From Halobacteriales archaeon (GTDB lineage: Archaea > Halobacteriota > Halobacteria > Halobacteriales > SKSH01): a stretch of 8,166 nt of DNA. The DNA lies in contig SKSH01000197.1 in the NCBI GenBank assembly GCA_007118075.1, positions 1 through 8,166 of the forward strand, read 5' to 3'. The notes below the pieces were generated by a model. The model did not search any database, was not told where the DNA came from, and saw only the letters and a list, made by a program, of their open reading frames with translations. This document shows, piece by piece, positions 6,793 through 8,166 of the stretch. Each line of letters starts with the position of its first letter. The first letter of the stretch is position 1. Made by a program: the position numbers and the translations under genes.

Positions 6793-7479
6793 TCAGTTCT
6801 CGTCGAGCGAGATCGGGATGGATCGACAGGCTACATCGACGACGAATGCCGCCGAATCAGCCTCGAGCATGGGAATCGTATCGTAATGGATGGGAACGAC
6901 GAGATCTGGACCGACCGCCTCGGCAATGGCCGCCGCATCGTGCCGGTCCATCACCGGACCGCCTCCAATATTCGCCAGGAGCACCGACGTCTCGATCGCA
7001 TCAAATTCCTCCAGGCGATCGGTATCACCCGGCCAGTAGACCGCTGTACCATCGACAGTGAATCGATATCCACAGCCAAAGCCGGGGACATGTGATCCCC
7101 GCTCAGGAGGCAGATTCTGTGCCGGCGTTACCGCCACCGTCACCGTCTCATCGATGAGCATGAGCTCGTCATCGACAGCTGTCCTGACGAGGTCGTACGG
7201 GAGTTCATCCAGCATCTCGACGGGGCGATCGATCCCCGATGGATCGACAGCCTCGTATACGACGACTGTGGCATCGTCATTCGCCACACGTCTGATCCCA
7301 TCGCTGTCGTAGTGGTGGTCGTGGGTGACGAGGACCACGTCGCCATCTCGAGCATCGTACCCATCGAGCACGCCGTACCGACCGGGATCGGTATAGACGA
7401 CCGTCCCATCTTTTCCCTCGATGCGGGCGGTCGCGTACCCCAACCAATCGATCGTCACCTCACCGAAGTGCACCGTCAT
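6793..7479 (-). CDS. MBL-fold metallo-hydrolase, UlaG-like (COG2220 type)
   Basis: 228-residue metallo-beta-lactamase-fold protein of the small UlaG/COG2220 type. The N-terminal WLGYATARIE (12-21) and YTDP (29-32) strands precede VTHDHHYDSDG (51-61), the metal motif. Further likely ligands are His130 in GSHVPGFGCGYRF, Asp152 in WPGDTD (149-154) and His198 in VPIHYDTIPM (195-204). The metal motif departs from the usual HxHxDH: His53, His55 and His56 are present, but the following residues are Tyr57-Asp58-Ser59, so the sixth-position histidine is missing. The later ligands are intact, so a functional though altered site is likely. It lies 53 nt downstream of gpmI on the same strand and converges with the amidohydrolase, leaving one base (6792) between stop codons. 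No SD is seen before ATG 7479; a leaderless transcript is plausible. Substrate unknown; UlaG itself is a lactonase, but this should not be transferred. Confidence 0.88.
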   Translation of the reverse strand: MTVHFGEVTIDWLGYATARIEGKDGTVVYTDPGRYGVLDGYDARDGDVVLVTHDHHYDSDGIRRVANDDATVVVYEAVDPSGIDRPVEMLDELPYDLVRTAVDDELMLIDETVTVAVTPAQNLPPERGSHVPGFGCGYRFTVDGTAVYWPGDTDRLEEFDAIETSVLLANIGGGPVMDRHDAAAIAEAVGPDLVVPIHYDTIPMLEADSAAFVVDVACRSIPISLDEN

Positions 7480-7500
7480 TGCTCAGATCGAATACCGGCT

Positions 7501-7516
7501 GGCAGTTGAAACTGCC
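7501..7516 (-). promoter_or_regulatory. Palindrome in gpmI-MBL spacer, possible operator overlapping TATA box
   Basis: GGCAGTT (7501-7507) and AACTGCC (7510-7516) are perfect inverted 7-bp arms separated by GA. On the minus strand the centre reads TTTCAA (7511-7506), about 27-32 nt upstream of the metallo-hydrolase ATG, where a haloarchaeal TATA box for a leaderless transcript is expected. This suggests an operator overlapping a weak core promoter. A short gpmI terminator hairpin is the alternative, but no U-tract follows. Confidence 0.35.
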
Positions 7517-7532
7517 CGTTGACGAAGCGTCG

Positions 7533-8166
7533 TCACTCGAGCAAGGACCGGCCGATCATCTCGGTGGGAATCTCAAGGTCCATCAGCGTCAACAATGTCG
7601 GAGTCACATCAGCGAGGGTGCCACCATCTCGGATGCGATAGCCACCGTCGTCTCCACCAGGAGCCAGGTAGATACACGGGACGGGATTGGTCGTATGTGC
7701 GGTGTGGGGTTCTGCGGAGCTCCCCATATCCTCGGCATTGCCGTGATCTGCGATGATGAGCACATGACAGGCAGGTAATCCCTCGAGCAGGCGGCCGAGT
7801 TCGCGGTCGACGCACTCGATGGCTGCAACGACGGCTTTGAACACTCCGGTATGGCCCACCATATCTGGATTCGCATAGTTCAACACGAGTACAGCAGGGT
7901 CCTCTTGCTCGGTGAGCTCGAGTGCTCGCGTGGTCACCTCAGCCGCGCTCATCTCTGGCTGGCGGTCGTAAGTCGGAACGGACGGACTCGGGATGATCGC
8001 TCGATGTTCACCCTCGAACTGGATCTCTCTGCCACCATTGATGAAGTACGTAACATGAGGGTACTTCTCCGACTCAGCAATGCGAAGCTGCGATAAACCG
8101 GCCATCTCGAGGACCGATCCAAGGGTTGCCTTCGGTTCGATCGGTTCGAACACCACCGGCAACTCG
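7533..8166 (-). CDS. gpmI: 2,3-bisphosphoglycerate-independent phosphoglycerate mutase, C-terminal part (5'-truncated by window edge)
   Basis: C-terminal ~210 residues of cofactor-independent phosphoglycerate mutase, which interconverts 3- and 2-phosphoglycerate in glycolysis and gluconeogenesis. The reading frame runs off the right edge. The TTG at 8162-8160 is an internal Leu codon, since about 300 further residues, including the serine nucleophile, are expected upstream. Counting from that codon, visible alkaline-phosphatase-superfamily signatures are EKYPHVTYFINGG (32-44), YDRQPEMSA (65-73), NYANPDMVGHTG (95-106; Mn ligands Asp100 and His104), IADHGNAEDM (137-146; Asp139 and His140) and HTAHTTNPVP (153-162, a further His ligand). 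The end, GRSLLE, is typical. All phosphatase-domain metal motifs are intact. This is a housekeeping gene and marks the edge of the accessory catabolic block. The metallo-hydrolase follows it on the same strand. Confidence 0.95.
   Translation of the reverse strand, partial: ELPVVFEPIEPKATLGSVLEMAGLSQLRIAESEKYPHVTYFINGGREIQFEGEHRAIIPSPSVPTYDRQPEMSAAEVTTRALELTEQEDPAVLVLNYANPDMVGHTGVFKAVVAAIECVDRELGRLLEGLPACHVLIIADHGNAEDMGSSAEPHTAHTTNPVPCIYLAPGGDDGGYRIRDGGTLADVTPTLLTLMDLEIPTEMIGRSLLE

Noticed and set aside
6238..7095. 285-codon plus-strand open frame spanning the amidohydrolase end and the MBL gene
   Set aside because: It overlaps two well-supported genes. The product is Ser/Arg-rich and basic, unlike the acidic proteins here, and has no family features.
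1..8166. Mobile element, CRISPR array, tRNA or toxin-antitoxin pair
   Set aside because: No terminal inverted repeats with a transposase, no regularly spaced direct repeats, no cloverleaf sequence and no small paired genes were seen by eye on either strand.

Overview
The window is dense protein-coding DNA, almost certainly from a haloarchaeon (salt-in Halobacteria). All predicted proteins are strongly acidic (Asp/Glu-rich, Lys-poor). Genes abut or overlap by 1-4 bases, and several starts lack a clear Shine-Dalgarno (SD) sequence. I see no tRNA, rRNA, CRISPR array, insertion sequence or integrase, and no gene-free stretch longer than about 80 bases. The genus cannot be told from the sequence.

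Left block, plus strand (1-6791): this looks like one catabolic operon. The order is the 3' part of a DUF917 (S-methyl-thiohydantoin desulfurase-like) gene, a short hydantoinase/oxoprolinase A-type ATPase, a second DUF917 gene, a third and more divergent DUF917 gene, an Lrp/AsnC-type regulator, and a YtcJ-type metal-dependent amidohydrolase. The first four genes are translationally coupled (4-nt gap, TGATG overlap, ATGA overlap). The regulator follows after 25 nt and the amidohydrolase after another 79 nt. The likely overall job is ATP-assisted and hydrolytic breakdown of a cyclic amide or hydantoin-like compound under amino-acid-type (Lrp) control. The actual substrate is not shown by the sequence, and no transporter lies in the window.

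Right block, minus strand (6793-8166): the C-terminal part of cofactor-independent phosphoglycerate mutase (gpmI) is followed by a small UlaG-like metallo-beta-lactamase-fold hydrolase with an unusual metal motif. This block converges on the catabolic operon with a single base between the two stop codons.

The points most worth a second look are the three DUF917 paralogues packed around one ATPase, and a 79-nt spacer before the amidohydrolase. In that spacer an 8-base segment can pair either with an upstream copy of the ribosome-binding site or with the ribosome-binding site itself, and a 23-codon mini-ORF overlaps it. A palindrome overlaps the expected TATA position of the metallo-hydrolase gene. 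Substrate assignments and regulatory models are inference.
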